From NCBI GenBank assembly GCA_024225635.1, contig JAAEMK010000103.1, forward strand, positions 1 through 64,000: a DNA stretch of 64,000 bases, given 5' to 3'. The position numbers and the translations under genes are program-made. The notes under the pieces were generated by a model. The model was given only the letters and a program-made list of their open reading frames with translations. It did no database searches and was not told the DNA's origin. The stretch is from Desulfobacteraceae bacterium (lineage in GTDB: Bacteria > Desulfobacterota > Desulfobacteria > Desulfobacterales > Desulfobacteraceae). Below, piece after piece: positions 16,907 to 24,992 of this stretch. How positions within the stretch are numbered: the first letter of the stretch is position 1; the number at the start of each line of letters is the position of its first letter.

Positions 16907-19900
16907 TCATACTCCTTTTGTTCCGGTTCTGTTTCGTAAAAAGACCCCCAGGCCCACCAGGAAAACCAGGAACAGGGAAAACAGGGATGCCAGCCACTGG
17001 GCTCCGGAGGAGGTCATTTCGGTGGTGTCGTCTTTCTGTGTCCGCTCTTCCATCTTATATCCCTTGACCACCTTACCGTCATCGCCCCGGGAGGGGTTTG
17101 AAACCTTTGATTGGGCGGCTTCCGCTTTTTTCTTTTGTTCAAAGCGTTTCTCAACCGCCTGGAAGGTTTTTTTCCGTTCGGCGGCCTGATTCGCCAGGGT
17201 CTTGCCCGTGGCTTGTTCCACGGCCATCTTAAAGGCTTTTACCGTGGTGTCGGGAAGCACCCCCGGGATGGAAATCAGGTTCATCACCATCTGGTTCAAA
17301 AGGGGGTTGTTGCAGGTGTGCTCGCAGCAGGCCACGCCCTTTTTCACCACGGAGAGGGCGTATTTCTTTGCCAGGCGGGTCTCTTTCTCTTCAGCCATGT
17401 CCCAGTATCCCTTGCGCCCGGTCTCGAGCATCCGGGCGGCCATGGATTGATAGGCCCAGGGGTTGTGTTTGTCAAAGAACGCCTTGAGGTCCAGGTCCAT
17501 GCCGTCCTCCACATACACGTCATAGGTGCGGTCCCATTTGGCGTTGTCCACAAGCTCCGGGGTGGTCACCTGCCATCCCCACATGTATTCCACAAATTTT
17601 TCCATCTCCCTGGCACCGGCATAGCCCTCGTTTTTCATCCCCTGAATCCATTTGGGATTCAGGTAACGGGCGGCAAGCTCCCGGGAGAGGGTCTTTCCCA
17701 GGGGTTCCACACTGCCCTTGTCCACTTGCTGCTGGCGGGAGATGAACATGTCCGGGGCAAGGCCGGATTCCTTTTTTACCGCCATGGACAAGCCCCCCAG
17801 GTACTGGAACAGGTCGTCGTTGTTCATGGTGCCGTAGAGGCTGGAGGAGATGGAATGGACCGCGGCATCCACGCGCTTGAGGTTTTGCCGGTAGGTTGCG
17901 GTCATGGGTTGGCCCCAGTTGGCGGCGGAGTATCCGTGGGAGACCGCGTTGACAAAGGCCTCGGAAATCACGTCCGTGTTTTCCCACATGCCGCTTGAGG
18001 CTGTGATCTCGCTCACCTTTGTGCCGTAGGCCCCGGGTTTTTCGGAAAAGAGCCTCACCAGGGATAGGGCTTCGGCGGTTTCAGGGGCGACCCCGTCCCG
18101 GAGGAGCCTTGTTTTCATGGTTTTGGCGTGTTTGGCGATGAAGTTGTCAAGGTCTGTCATCCGGGCGGCCTGGTTGACGGCCCTGTCAAGGAGAAGGGCC
18201 ACATTGGGAAAGCTGTCCCTGAACAGGCCCGACATCTGGAGCAGGACATCGATCCTGGGGCGTTGAAGGGTTTGGGCCGTCATGGGCCTGACGCCCTTGA
18301 CCTTGTCCCTGTGGTCCCAGACCGGCTCCATGCCCATGAGAAACAGGGCCGTTGCCGGATTGATTCCCTCGTTGCGGATGGTCTCCACCGCCCATAAAAG
18401 GATGGCCACCTGCTCGGGATAGCGGTTGCCGTGGTTTTTCATATAATTGTCCAGGATGGCCCGGCCCGCCTTTTTCCCGGCCTCCCAGGCGGCCTTTGAG
18501 GGCACCTTGTCAGGATCAAAGGCGTAGAAATTCCTGCCCGTTGGCAGGGCGTCCGGGTTACGCACCGGCCCGTTGCCCGATCCGGGTGGGATATAGCCCG
18601 CGTTGAGGCCCCTGACAAGGCTTGCCATTTCATTGGGTCCGCACAACTTAAGTTTTTCCATGAGCCCGTCCACCCCGGTGCCGGCCTTTGGGGAGATGGC
18701 CCGGGCACTCTCTGCCAGGGTTTCTTTGGCGGGGTTGCGTCCAAAGGTGTGGAGGCCAAAGGGAACAAGTTCCGTCTTCAGCTCCAGGAGATAGTGCTCC
18801 AGGCCCTCGAGGCTGGCGCTGGTAACGGTGGCAAGCCCAAGGGCCTTATCAATTCCTGTTTTGGCGGCAAGGGCGCCGATCCGTTTGAGCCTCTCGGCCT
18901 TGATCTCTTCCGATGGCGTGCTTTCATACTCGCTGATCAGGGCGGCCAGGGTCGAGTAGCCGGCATAGAGCCCCCCCCTTTTGAAGGCGGGTACGTTGTG
19001 GTCGATGATCACACCGCTTCCCCTGCGTTTCGCCTGGAGGCCCTCCCCCACATCGTCCACAATATAGGGATAGAGATTGGGGATGGTGCCCAGGAGAACC
19101 TGGGGCGGGCAGCTTCGGGTCAGGCCCGCCTGCTTGCCCGGAAGCCATTCATGGGTGCCGTGGGTGCCGAGGCTGATCATGGCGTGGGGGTCGATCACCT
19201 TTTGGAGCCAGAGATAGAAGGCCGTGTACTGGTGATGGGGAAAGAGGGTGGTGGAGTGGAAGAGCTTGTCCGGGTCGTCCCCCCATCCCCTGGAGGGCTG
19301 GGGCACCAGGGTGAGGTTGCCAAGGGTGATGCAGGGTTGGATGAACCGGTTCTCCCGGGTCATGATGGTGGACGCTTCCGGTTCTCCCCAGGACCCTTTC
19401 ACCCCTGCGGCATAGGTGGGGTCAAGCCCCTTGAGCCATTCCTTGTAGAGATCCATCTCCACAAACCGGGCGTTCCCCTCCGCAACCAGCCGGTCAAGCT
19501 CCCCGGGTGCCCAGGAACCGATGTTTCTGCCGGTTTTGACCAGGAGATCCATGAGGGTGTCCGGGTTGAACTCTGCCGTGATGGCGTACCCCTCTTTTTT
19601 GAGGCGGTGGATGATGGCGGTAATGCTTTTGGCGACGTTGAGGTAGCTTGCCCCGATGTTCTGCTTGCCGGCCCCGTGGTTGTAGTAGAGAATCACCACA
19701 CGCTTGTCCCGGTTGGGGGTGGTCTTGAGCCGGTGCCAGTTGGCCGTCCGCCGGGCCATGAGTTCGCACTGGTCCGGGACCGGCACATAGTGCATGCCGA
19801 TCTCTTTTCCCTTTTCATCCCTGACCGGGTCCTTGACCCCGATCACCATGGGTTCGATTAAGCCTGTCATTTCAGGCACGGAGAACTGCATGGCAATGCC

Positions 19901-20833
19901 CCCCGGCGGAATGCCGGCGGGCGAGTCCCGCCAACCCTTTTTGTCCGTGAAGTAGAGGTGCAGGGGATTGAAGACCGGGACATCGGCCTTTTCCAGGATC
20001 GAGCGGATGTTGGAGGAAAGGGTGGAGCTGAACTTGAAGGTAAAGCTTGTGATGGAGCCAAGTTTCGTTTTCAGGGGTGGGGTGGTCACAAGCCGTTCAA
20101 CGCCATCCTCCATGGCCGAAGGGGAGCGCATCAATGCCACCGTGTTTATCCCCCGGGCTTCATAGGTTTTCATGAGCCGGTCAATGGGGCCCCTGCTTGA
20201 ATCAACGATGTTAGTGGGGAAGATGATGAACAGGCTCCAGAGTTTGTCCGCCTGGTAACGGCCTGATGCCCGGTACCAGGTAAGATAGGTCGCCATGTCC
20301 GGGAAAAAGCGGTGGGCGTCCGGGTGGTAGAGGCTGTTGCGGTCCGGTATCATGGGAGGCTGGGGGGGCGTGGCCATGGCTGCGGCAAAATCCCTTTGGG
20401 CGATGAATTTCACAAGATTAGCCATGTTGGCGGCATCGGTGTGGGAAAAGTAGCGCTTGACCTGATCGTCAAAGAGGAAGCCCGCCTTTTCAAACGCCGT
20501 ATCCCGGGTGGATTGCCGGACTCCGTAGATCCGTGCCCTGGGATTGATGCGGTCGGGGTGCCGGCGGAGCCAGCCTGCCGGCTCAGGGTGCATGATGTCC
20601 ACCACGGCCGCGTCCATGGTTTTGACAAAGGTGTTGAATGCCGGGGAATCGATATCCTTTGCCGTAAATATCCGGACCTGGAGATTGCCCGGGTGAAGCG
20701 TCTTCACCGCTCCATGGCAGGTGACCGCATCGGCGTCTCCCAGGAAAAAACCGATCCGGGGAGCCCCATGGGCGCCCGGGGGCAGGATCGCAGCCAGGGT
20801 GAAGAGGATAAACAGGATCGCGTGTCGGGTCAT
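16907..20833 (-). CDS. Exported, membrane-anchored CobN/HmuS-like chelatase large subunit
   Basis: A 1308-residue CobN/BchH-family protein. Unlike cytoplasmic CobN it starts with a cleavable signal sequence (residues 1-23) and ends with one membrane helix (about 1280-1299) followed by a short basic tail, so the bulk should be periplasmic. The conserved catalytic region ISLGTHGTHEWLPGKQ is at residues 553-568. GEGLQAKRRGSG and the C-terminal YMWGWQVTTPELVDNAKWD and HNPWAYQSMAARMLE blocks are typical of the family. The ATP-driven CobS/CobT or ChlI/ChlD partners are absent and could not work outside the cytoplasm. The neighbours match hmuRSTUV-type haem loci: receptor upstream; DUF2162, ExbB and DUF2149 downstream. 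The riboswitch points to a corrinoid or cobalt role. Confidence 0.9.
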   Translation of the reverse strand: MTRHAILFILFTLAAILPPGAHGAPRIGFFLGDADAVTCHGAVKTLHPGNLQVRIFTAKDIDSPAFNTFVKTMDAAVVDIMHPEPAGWLRRHPDRINPRARIYGVRQSTRDTAFEKAGFLFDDQVKRYFSHTDAANMANLVKFIAQRDFAAAMATPPQPPMIPDRNSLYHPDAHRFFPDMATYLTWYRASGRYQADKLWSLFIIFPTNIVDSSRGPIDRLMKTYEARGINTVALMRSPSAMEDGVERLVTTPPLKTKLGSITSFTFKFSSTLSSNIRSILEKADVPVFNPLHLYFTDKKGWRDSPAGIPPGGIAMQFSVPEMTGLIEPMVIGVKDPVRDEKGKEIGMHYVPVPDQCELMARRTANWHRLKTTPNRDKRVVILYYNHGAGKQNIGASYLNVAKSITAIIHRLKKEGYAITAEFNPDTLMDLLVKTGRNIGSWAPGELDRLVAEGNARFVEMDLYKEWLKGLDPTYAAGVKGSWGEPEASTIMTRENRFIQPCITLGNLTLVPQPSRGWGDDPDKLFHSTTLFPHHQYTAFYLWLQKVIDPHAMISLGTHGTHEWLPGKQAGLTRSCPPQVLLGTIPNLYPYIVDDVGEGLQAKRRGSGVIIDHNVPAFKRGGLYAGYSTLAALISEYESTPSEEIKAERLKRIGALAAKTGIDKALGLATVTSASLEGLEHYLLELKTELVPFGLHTFGRNPAKETLAESARAISPKAGTGVDGLMEKLKLCGPNEMASLVRGLNAGYIPPGSGNGPVRNPDALPTGRNFYAFDPDKVPSKAAWEAGKKAGRAILDNYMKNHGNRYPEQVAILLWAVETIRNEGINPATALFLMGMEPVWDHRDKVKGVRPMTAQTLQRPRIDVLLQMSGLFRDSFPNVALLLDRAVNQAARMTDLDNFIAKHAKTMKTRLLRDGVAPETAEALSLVRLFSEKPGAYGTKVSEITASSGMWENTDVISEAFVNAVSHGYSAANWGQPMTATYRQNLKRVDAAVHSISSSLYGTMNNDDLFQYLGGLSMAVKKESGLAPDMFISRQQQVDKGSVEPLGKTLSRELAARYLNPKWIQGMKNEGYAGAREMEKFVEYMWGWQVTTPELVDNAKWDRTYDVYVEDGMDLDLKAFFDKHNPWAYQSMAARMLETGRKGYWDMAEEKETRLAKKYALSVVKKGVACCEHTCNNPLLNQMVMNLISIPGVLPDTTVKAFKMAVEQATGKTLANQAAERKKTFQAVEKRFEQKKKAEAAQSKVSNPSRGDDGKVVKGYKMEERTQKDDTTEMTSSGAQWLASLFSLFLVFLVGLGVFLRNRTGTKGV

Positions 20834-20917
20834 TGAAAACCTATATTTCCCATGGGAGGCGTGGGTTTTAAATGTGGGTCCTGCCCCGGAAAGAGAGCCG
20901 GGGCAGGATGATTCAGG

Positions 20918-22867
20918 CTAGAAGGTCAGCTTGAGCCCAAGGTACCCGGAAAGTCCCGGGGTGGCGTAGGAAAAGGCCTCTTCATAGAATTCGTCAAACA
21001 GGTTGTCGATACGTCCGTAGAGCTCCACATTCTTTGTGAGCTCGTAGGAGGCGGCAAGGTTGACAAGGGTATAGGCGGCAAGGTCGGTGACGGCATTGCC
21101 GTTCTTGTCCGTGCCGTTGTCCTTGCGGTCGTCGACCCAGTGGATGTCAAGGTTAACCGTTCCCTTGTCAAGGAAGCTGTACCGGGTGTTTAGAGACACC
21201 TTGTTGTAAGGTCTTCTAAGAAGCCTTTTATCGTCGGGGTCATTGGTCTCCGTGTAGGTATAGTTCAGCATGAAGTCAAGGTTCGCAAGGGGGCTCCATC
21301 CGGCAAAGGCCTCAACACCGCTTGTCTCGGTCTTGCCGTCCAGCTGGGAATACTTCCAGGTGGTCATGTCAAAACCAATGCGGTTGTCATAGTCCATGGC
21401 AAAATAGGTGACGCCAAAACGAACCGCATTGTCCATCAGGCTCTGCTCAAATCCAACATCCCATCCCTTGCTCTCTTCAGCATCAAGATTTTGATTTCCA
21501 TAGTCGGAATAGAGTTCATAGAGGGACGGGGCTCGAAATCCCGTGCCGTAACTTGCCTTGAGAACCGTGTTTGTGGCGCGGATGGTGTAGGAGGGGGCCA
21601 CCCGCCAGGTGGCTTTGCTGCCAAAGTTTTCATGGTCATCCAGGCGAACGCCGCCGACAACCACCAGGCTCTCGCCTAGAAAGAATTGATCCTGGAGCCA
21701 GCAGCTCTTGGTTTCTGCCTTTTTTTCCTCTATGCCGCCGTAGGCTGCTTTGTTCTCCATTTTTTCTTCAAATAAGCTTGTGCCGAAGGAGAGGGTGTTG
21801 GAGTCGAAATTCAGGTCTCCCTGCCAGGCGAGTTCCTTGGAGTCCCCATTATAGCGGTAGTCCAAGGTCCCGTCATTGTTATATGCTTTACGATTGATGT
21901 TCGACAGCTGGTAGGAGAAGGTTGAAATAAAGAATTTTTCAGAAAAAGAGTTCTTTAACGTAACTTTGGCCAAGGCCTGTTCTTTTTCGATTTTCTTTTG
22001 GGTGGGGCCTTCGGGATTGGGTGTTGCGGGATCCGACCAGGTGGCTCCGGGGGTGAAATTATCGCCAATATGATAGGGCCCAAATTCGTCTATGTCCGTT
22101 GTTGTATCAACGTAGCGGGTTACGGCTGAGATGGAGAAGTCATCGGTGACATCATATCCCAGGTTCCCTGAAAAACTTGAGTTCTCATACCCGTCATCTT
22201 CATCCGTATTGCCTTCATGGGCTATCTTGTCATTGTCGTCGTTGGCAATGGAAAAACCATCTATCTCCGTGTGGGAGGCTGAGAGGGAATAGTTCAGGTC
22301 CCCGGTCCTGCCGGACAGGCTGCCCAGGGTCTTCCAGGTGCCGTAGGAGCCCGCTTCGGCCTTAAACGTGACAGCCGGTTTTTTTGCTCCTTTTTTGGTG
22401 ATGATGTTGATGACGCCTGCCGTGGCATTGCTGCCGTACATCACGCTCATGGCGCCCCTGACCACCTCGATCCTTTCCACATTGTCAAGGTTGATGGAGC
22501 CTAGATCACAGCTTCTGCCCGCACTGGAAGGATCATTGACCATGATGCCGTCTATCAGAACCAGGGTGTCCTTTGAGTCCGCCCCGCGGGTGAACACGGA
22601 TGTCTTTGTTCCCGGCCCGCCATTGGCCACAATGTCAATGCCGGGTACGCCTTTGATCGCTTCTTCAACACTGTTGAGATTTTTTGCTTCAATGTCCTGG
22701 GCGGTGATCACTGTCACTGAGCTTCCGCCGATCTTGTCCAGGGTTGTTTCGGTGCTGGTGGCGCTTACCACCATCTCATCCATGATCGTGGACGGCTCTC
22801 CTGCCGCCCATGCCTGGCCGGCGACCATCAACAGTAATCCTGTCAACCCTATGAAGGTCTTTTTCAT
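20918..22867 (-). CDS. TonB-dependent outer-membrane receptor, BtuB/HmuR-like
   Basis: A 649-residue outer-membrane beta-barrel receptor. It has a signal peptide (residues 1-22, ending QAWA), a TonB box-like DEMVVSAT, a plug domain (SVTVITAQDI; GVPGIDIV; RGADSKDTLVLIDGI; RIEVVRGAMSVMYGSNATAGVINIITKKG split over residues ~105-135), and a barrel ending in GYLGLKLTF with a terminal Phe. ATG 22867 has GGGG upstream and begins the signal sequence. Being first behind a cobalamin riboswitch it most likely imports corrinoids, although haem-type receptors share the layout. No tonB gene is in the window. Confidence 0.9.
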   Translation of the reverse strand: MKKTFIGLTGLLLMVAGQAWAAGEPSTIMDEMVVSATSTETTLDKIGGSSVTVITAQDIEAKNLNSVEEAIKGVPGIDIVANGGPGTKTSVFTRGADSKDTLVLIDGIMVNDPSSAGRSCDLGSINLDNVERIEVVRGAMSVMYGSNATAGVINIITKKGAKKPAVTFKAEAGSYGTWKTLGSLSGRTGDLNYSLSASHTEIDGFSIANDDNDKIAHEGNTDEDDGYENSSFSGNLGYDVTDDFSISAVTRYVDTTTDIDEFGPYHIGDNFTPGATWSDPATPNPEGPTQKKIEKEQALAKVTLKNSFSEKFFISTFSYQLSNINRKAYNNDGTLDYRYNGDSKELAWQGDLNFDSNTLSFGTSLFEEKMENKAAYGGIEEKKAETKSCWLQDQFFLGESLVVVGGVRLDDHENFGSKATWRVAPSYTIRATNTVLKASYGTGFRAPSLYELYSDYGNQNLDAEESKGWDVGFEQSLMDNAVRFGVTYFAMDYDNRIGFDMTTWKYSQLDGKTETSGVEAFAGWSPLANLDFMLNYTYTETNDPDDKRLLRRPYNKVSLNTRYSFLDKGTVNLDIHWVDDRKDNGTDKNGNAVTDLAAYTLVNLAASYELTKNVELYGRIDNLFDEFYEEAFSYATPGLSGYLGLKLTF

Positions 22868-22925
22868 CGTTTGTCCCCTTTTAAAAAACAAATCTGTAAT
22901 TAATATTTCCCTGCGCCCTAAACTA

Positions 22926-22966
22926 AAACAGCCCCGAATCGATAATTATCGATCCAGGGCTTCCCT
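22926..22966 (-). terminator. Riboswitch-associated intrinsic terminator upstream of the receptor gene
   Basis: On the minus strand AGCCC.GGATCGATAATTATCGAT..GGGGCT forms a long hairpin followed by GTTTTAGTTT. It lies between the cobalamin aptamer and the start codon, so it is the probable expression platform. Confidence 0.7.
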
Positions 22967-23020
22967 TTTTGGTCCGCAAGATCCCGGGGGCTCCATGTCC
23001 TTTGGAGAGTCTCCCTTTGC

Positions 23021-23170
23021 AAGGCAGGTCTTCTGACTTTCGCGTCGTCCTACCGGCCGCGTCTTCCCACCCGTTGGAGGCAGTGACGTCATGTGCGGCT
23101 TTCGTCAGCGATTACAGCGGAGGGCCCGTCCCTGAGTTTCACAGGGTTCCCTATTAAGCTTGTAAAGCAC
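23021..23170 (-). promoter_or_regulatory. Cobalamin (B12) riboswitch aptamer
   Basis: Read on the minus strand, the element begins with AATAGGGAA, continues with GACGGGCCCTCCGCTGTAA and a GGGAAGACG.GG segment, and closes with the B12-box-like GTCAGAAGACCTGCCTT (23037-23021). These blocks in this order are diagnostic of the AdoCbl aptamer. It precedes the TonB receptor gene by about 150 bases and, with the terminator at 22926, should shut off the downstream unit when cobalamin is plentiful. Confidence 0.93.
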
Positions 23171-23309
23171 CATGCAATATCTATTTGAGGCAGACAAAAC
23201 CAGACAACCATCGTGGTGTCAAGAAAAAAAACCTTTGATTGCTATTGTGATCCGTATCTGTTACCAAAGAAATTTAAACCAAACTTCAGTAATTTAGAGG
23301 AGATTTTTC

Positions 23310-24020
23310 ATGATAAAGAAAACCATCGCCCTTGGACTGGCTGTTTCAACCGCCGCCATACTCGTTTCCGGAGTGCCCGGATTCTGCGGCGACAGGGCCA
23401 AGGCGCTTACCACCGAAAAAGAGAAGATCAGTTACACTCTGGGCGCGACCCTCGGCAAGCAGATCAAGCGGGATTTTGCCGTTGACCAGAAAGCGTTTTT
23501 CAAGGGGTTTGAGGCCAGCACCACCGGGAAGGATCTGCTCATGACCGATGAAGAGATGCAGCAGACCATGATGGCCTTCCAGCAGCAGATGCAGGCCCGC
23601 CAGATGGAGAAATTGAAAGCCGTTGCAGACAAAAACAAGGCCGATGGCGCAGCTTTCCTTGCCGGGAACAAGGCCAAGGAGGGAGTGGTCTCACTTGAGA
23701 GCGGTCTTCAGTACAAGGTGATCAAGAACGGCGAGGGCAAAAAACCCGCCCTCCCGGACACGGTTACCTGCAACTACAGGGGCACCACCATCGACGGCAA
23801 GGAGTTTGATTCCTCCTACAAGCGTGGGGAACCCGCATCCTTTCCCGTGGGCGGGGTTATCAAGGGGTGGACGGAAGCCCTCCAGCTCATGTCCGTGGGC
23901 TCCAAATGGATGCTATATATTCCTTCCGAGCTTGCCTATGGCGACCGGGGCGCAGGGGCCTCCATCGCGCCTGGATCAACCCTTATTTTTGAGATCGAGC
24001 TCCTTGGGATCAAGGGGTAG
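23310..24020 (+). CDS. Periplasmic FKBP-type peptidyl-prolyl isomerase (Mip/FkpA-like)
   Basis: A 236-residue foldase. A signal peptide covers about residues 1-26. An N-terminal helical dimerisation domain (residues ~30-120, EKISYTLGATLGKQI; repeated Gln/Met-rich helix) is followed by a C-terminal FKBP domain (~130-236; YRGTTIDGKEFDSSY, GVIKGWTEALQLM, YIPSELAYGDRG). AGGAG precedes the ATG. It assists folding of exported proteins such as outer-membrane proteins. It is monocistronic with its own terminator. Confidence 0.93.
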   Translation: MIKKTIALGLAVSTAAILVSGVPGFCGDRAKALTTEKEKISYTLGATLGKQIKRDFAVDQKAFFKGFEASTTGKDLLMTDEEMQQTMMAFQQQMQARQMEKLKAVADKNKADGAAFLAGNKAKEGVVSLESGLQYKVIKNGEGKKPALPDTVTCNYRGTTIDGKEFDSSYKRGEPASFPVGGVIKGWTEALQLMSVGSKWMLYIPSELAYGDRGAGASIAPGSTLIFEIELLGIKG

Positions 24021-24042
24021 TAAAAAAGATAATCGTGTTACC

Positions 24043-24084
24043 AAAGGCCATGGATTTTTGATTGCGGAATCCATGGCCTTTTTT
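24043..24084 (+). terminator. Intrinsic terminator of the FKBP gene
   Basis: AAAGGCCATGGATT and AATCCATGGCCTTT form a 14-bp stem followed by a T-run. Confidence 0.85.
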
Positions 24085-24122
24085 GCCTGGTATTCCGGCC
24101 GGGGCAATCACTGGGCAGGTGG

Positions 24123-24602
24123 TCAGTAAGGTTTTTCCCAGTCGGGATAGGGGGTGGCAATGAGGTTTGAGTTGAAATAGCGGGAATCCCCGGTCACCTC
24201 TTTGCCGAGCCAGGGAGGGCGCTCAAACGCCTGCTCTTCGCTGTCAAGCTCGATTTCCGCCACCACAAGTCCCAGGTTAGCCCCCAGGAACTGATCCACC
24301 GACCATTGAAATCCACCATGGTCGATGTTATATCTATTCTTTTCCACCAACGGTTTTTCACAGAGATTGTGGAGCATCTCTTCCGCATCCTTGACCGGAA
24401 TCTCGTACTCATACTCCAGGCGGCTTGCGTTACGGGTTCTCCCTTTTACCGTGATAAACCCCGTTGAATCGCTGATTCGTATCCTGACAACGCCCGTTTT
24501 CGAGTTCATGATATACCCCTGCTTCAGCACAAGGGGCTTGACGCCTGATGCTTTCCAGGAGTCGTTCTTTAACAGGAATTTTCTCTCTATCTCGATGGCC
24601 AT
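24123..24602 (-). CDS. CYTH-domain protein (triphosphate tunnel metalloenzyme)
   Basis: A 159-residue protein of the CYTH superfamily (PF01928). The hallmark EIERKFLL is at the N-terminus, and pairs of charged residues (RIRISDS, TVKGR, EYEYEIP, EIELDSEE) line the predicted tunnel. Family members hydrolyse inorganic triphosphate or thiamine triphosphate, or act as class IV adenylate cyclases; which one cannot be told. The start at 24602 is preferred because the family begins M.xEIERKF; an in-frame ATG four codons upstream directly abuts the GGGAG ribosome site. It is monocistronic. Confidence 0.85.
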   Translation of the reverse strand: MAIEIERKFLLKNDSWKASGVKPLVLKQGYIMNSKTGVVRIRISDSTGFITVKGRTRNASRLEYEYEIPVKDAEEMLHNLCEKPLVEKNRYNIDHGGFQWSVDQFLGANLGLVVAEIELDSEEQAFERPPWLGKEVTGDSRYFNSNLIATPYPDWEKPY

Positions 24603-24914
24603 GTTCGTTTTCATCTCCCTCTTGAAATTGATTCTTACAGATTTGTAATATCATCTTTCCGGCTTCTGAGCAACACGGCAACGCCGCAACAAGCGGCCGT
24701 TTCCGTGTAACGCCTTTCCCGCAAACCGCTCATGTGAACCCGGTCCTGGGGGCGGATGGGGTGCATTTTTTGAATTAAGCCGGCGAATAATTACATAATT
24801 GTAGATCTTAAAATTGCTATTACAAAAATGTAACAATGGTGGAGCAGTGTAAAACTGTGGCGGCTGAAAAAAGGTGTTGTGAAAACAGGGTCTTATTGTT
24901 TTTTATAGCAGTTG

Positions 24915-24930
24915 TGGCACGGTTGGTGCT
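24915..24930 (+). promoter_or_regulatory. Sigma-54 promoter of glnA
   Basis: TGGCACG-GTTG-GTGCT has GG (24916-24917) and GC (24928-24929) 12 bases apart, matching the -24/-12 consensus except for one base. The glnA start is 63 bases downstream. An upstream CAGTgtaaaACTG dyad (24847-24859) could be an activator site, with low certainty. Confidence 0.7.
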
Positions 24931-24992
24931 TTAAGGAAAGCATACAAAACGTGTTTATTGAGAGTTTATAACTATACAAAGGAGTGTGTGCC

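Noticed and set aside
16907-20833. Ordinary aerobic cobaltochelatase CobN
   Set aside because: The signal peptide, C-terminal anchor, missing CobST and the ExbB/DUF2149/DUF2162 neighbours do not fit the cytoplasmic enzyme.
22368-23036. 222-codon plus-strand frame opposite the receptor N-terminus and riboswitch
   Set aside because: It covers the antisense of the plug domain and the aptamer and shows no protein-family signal.
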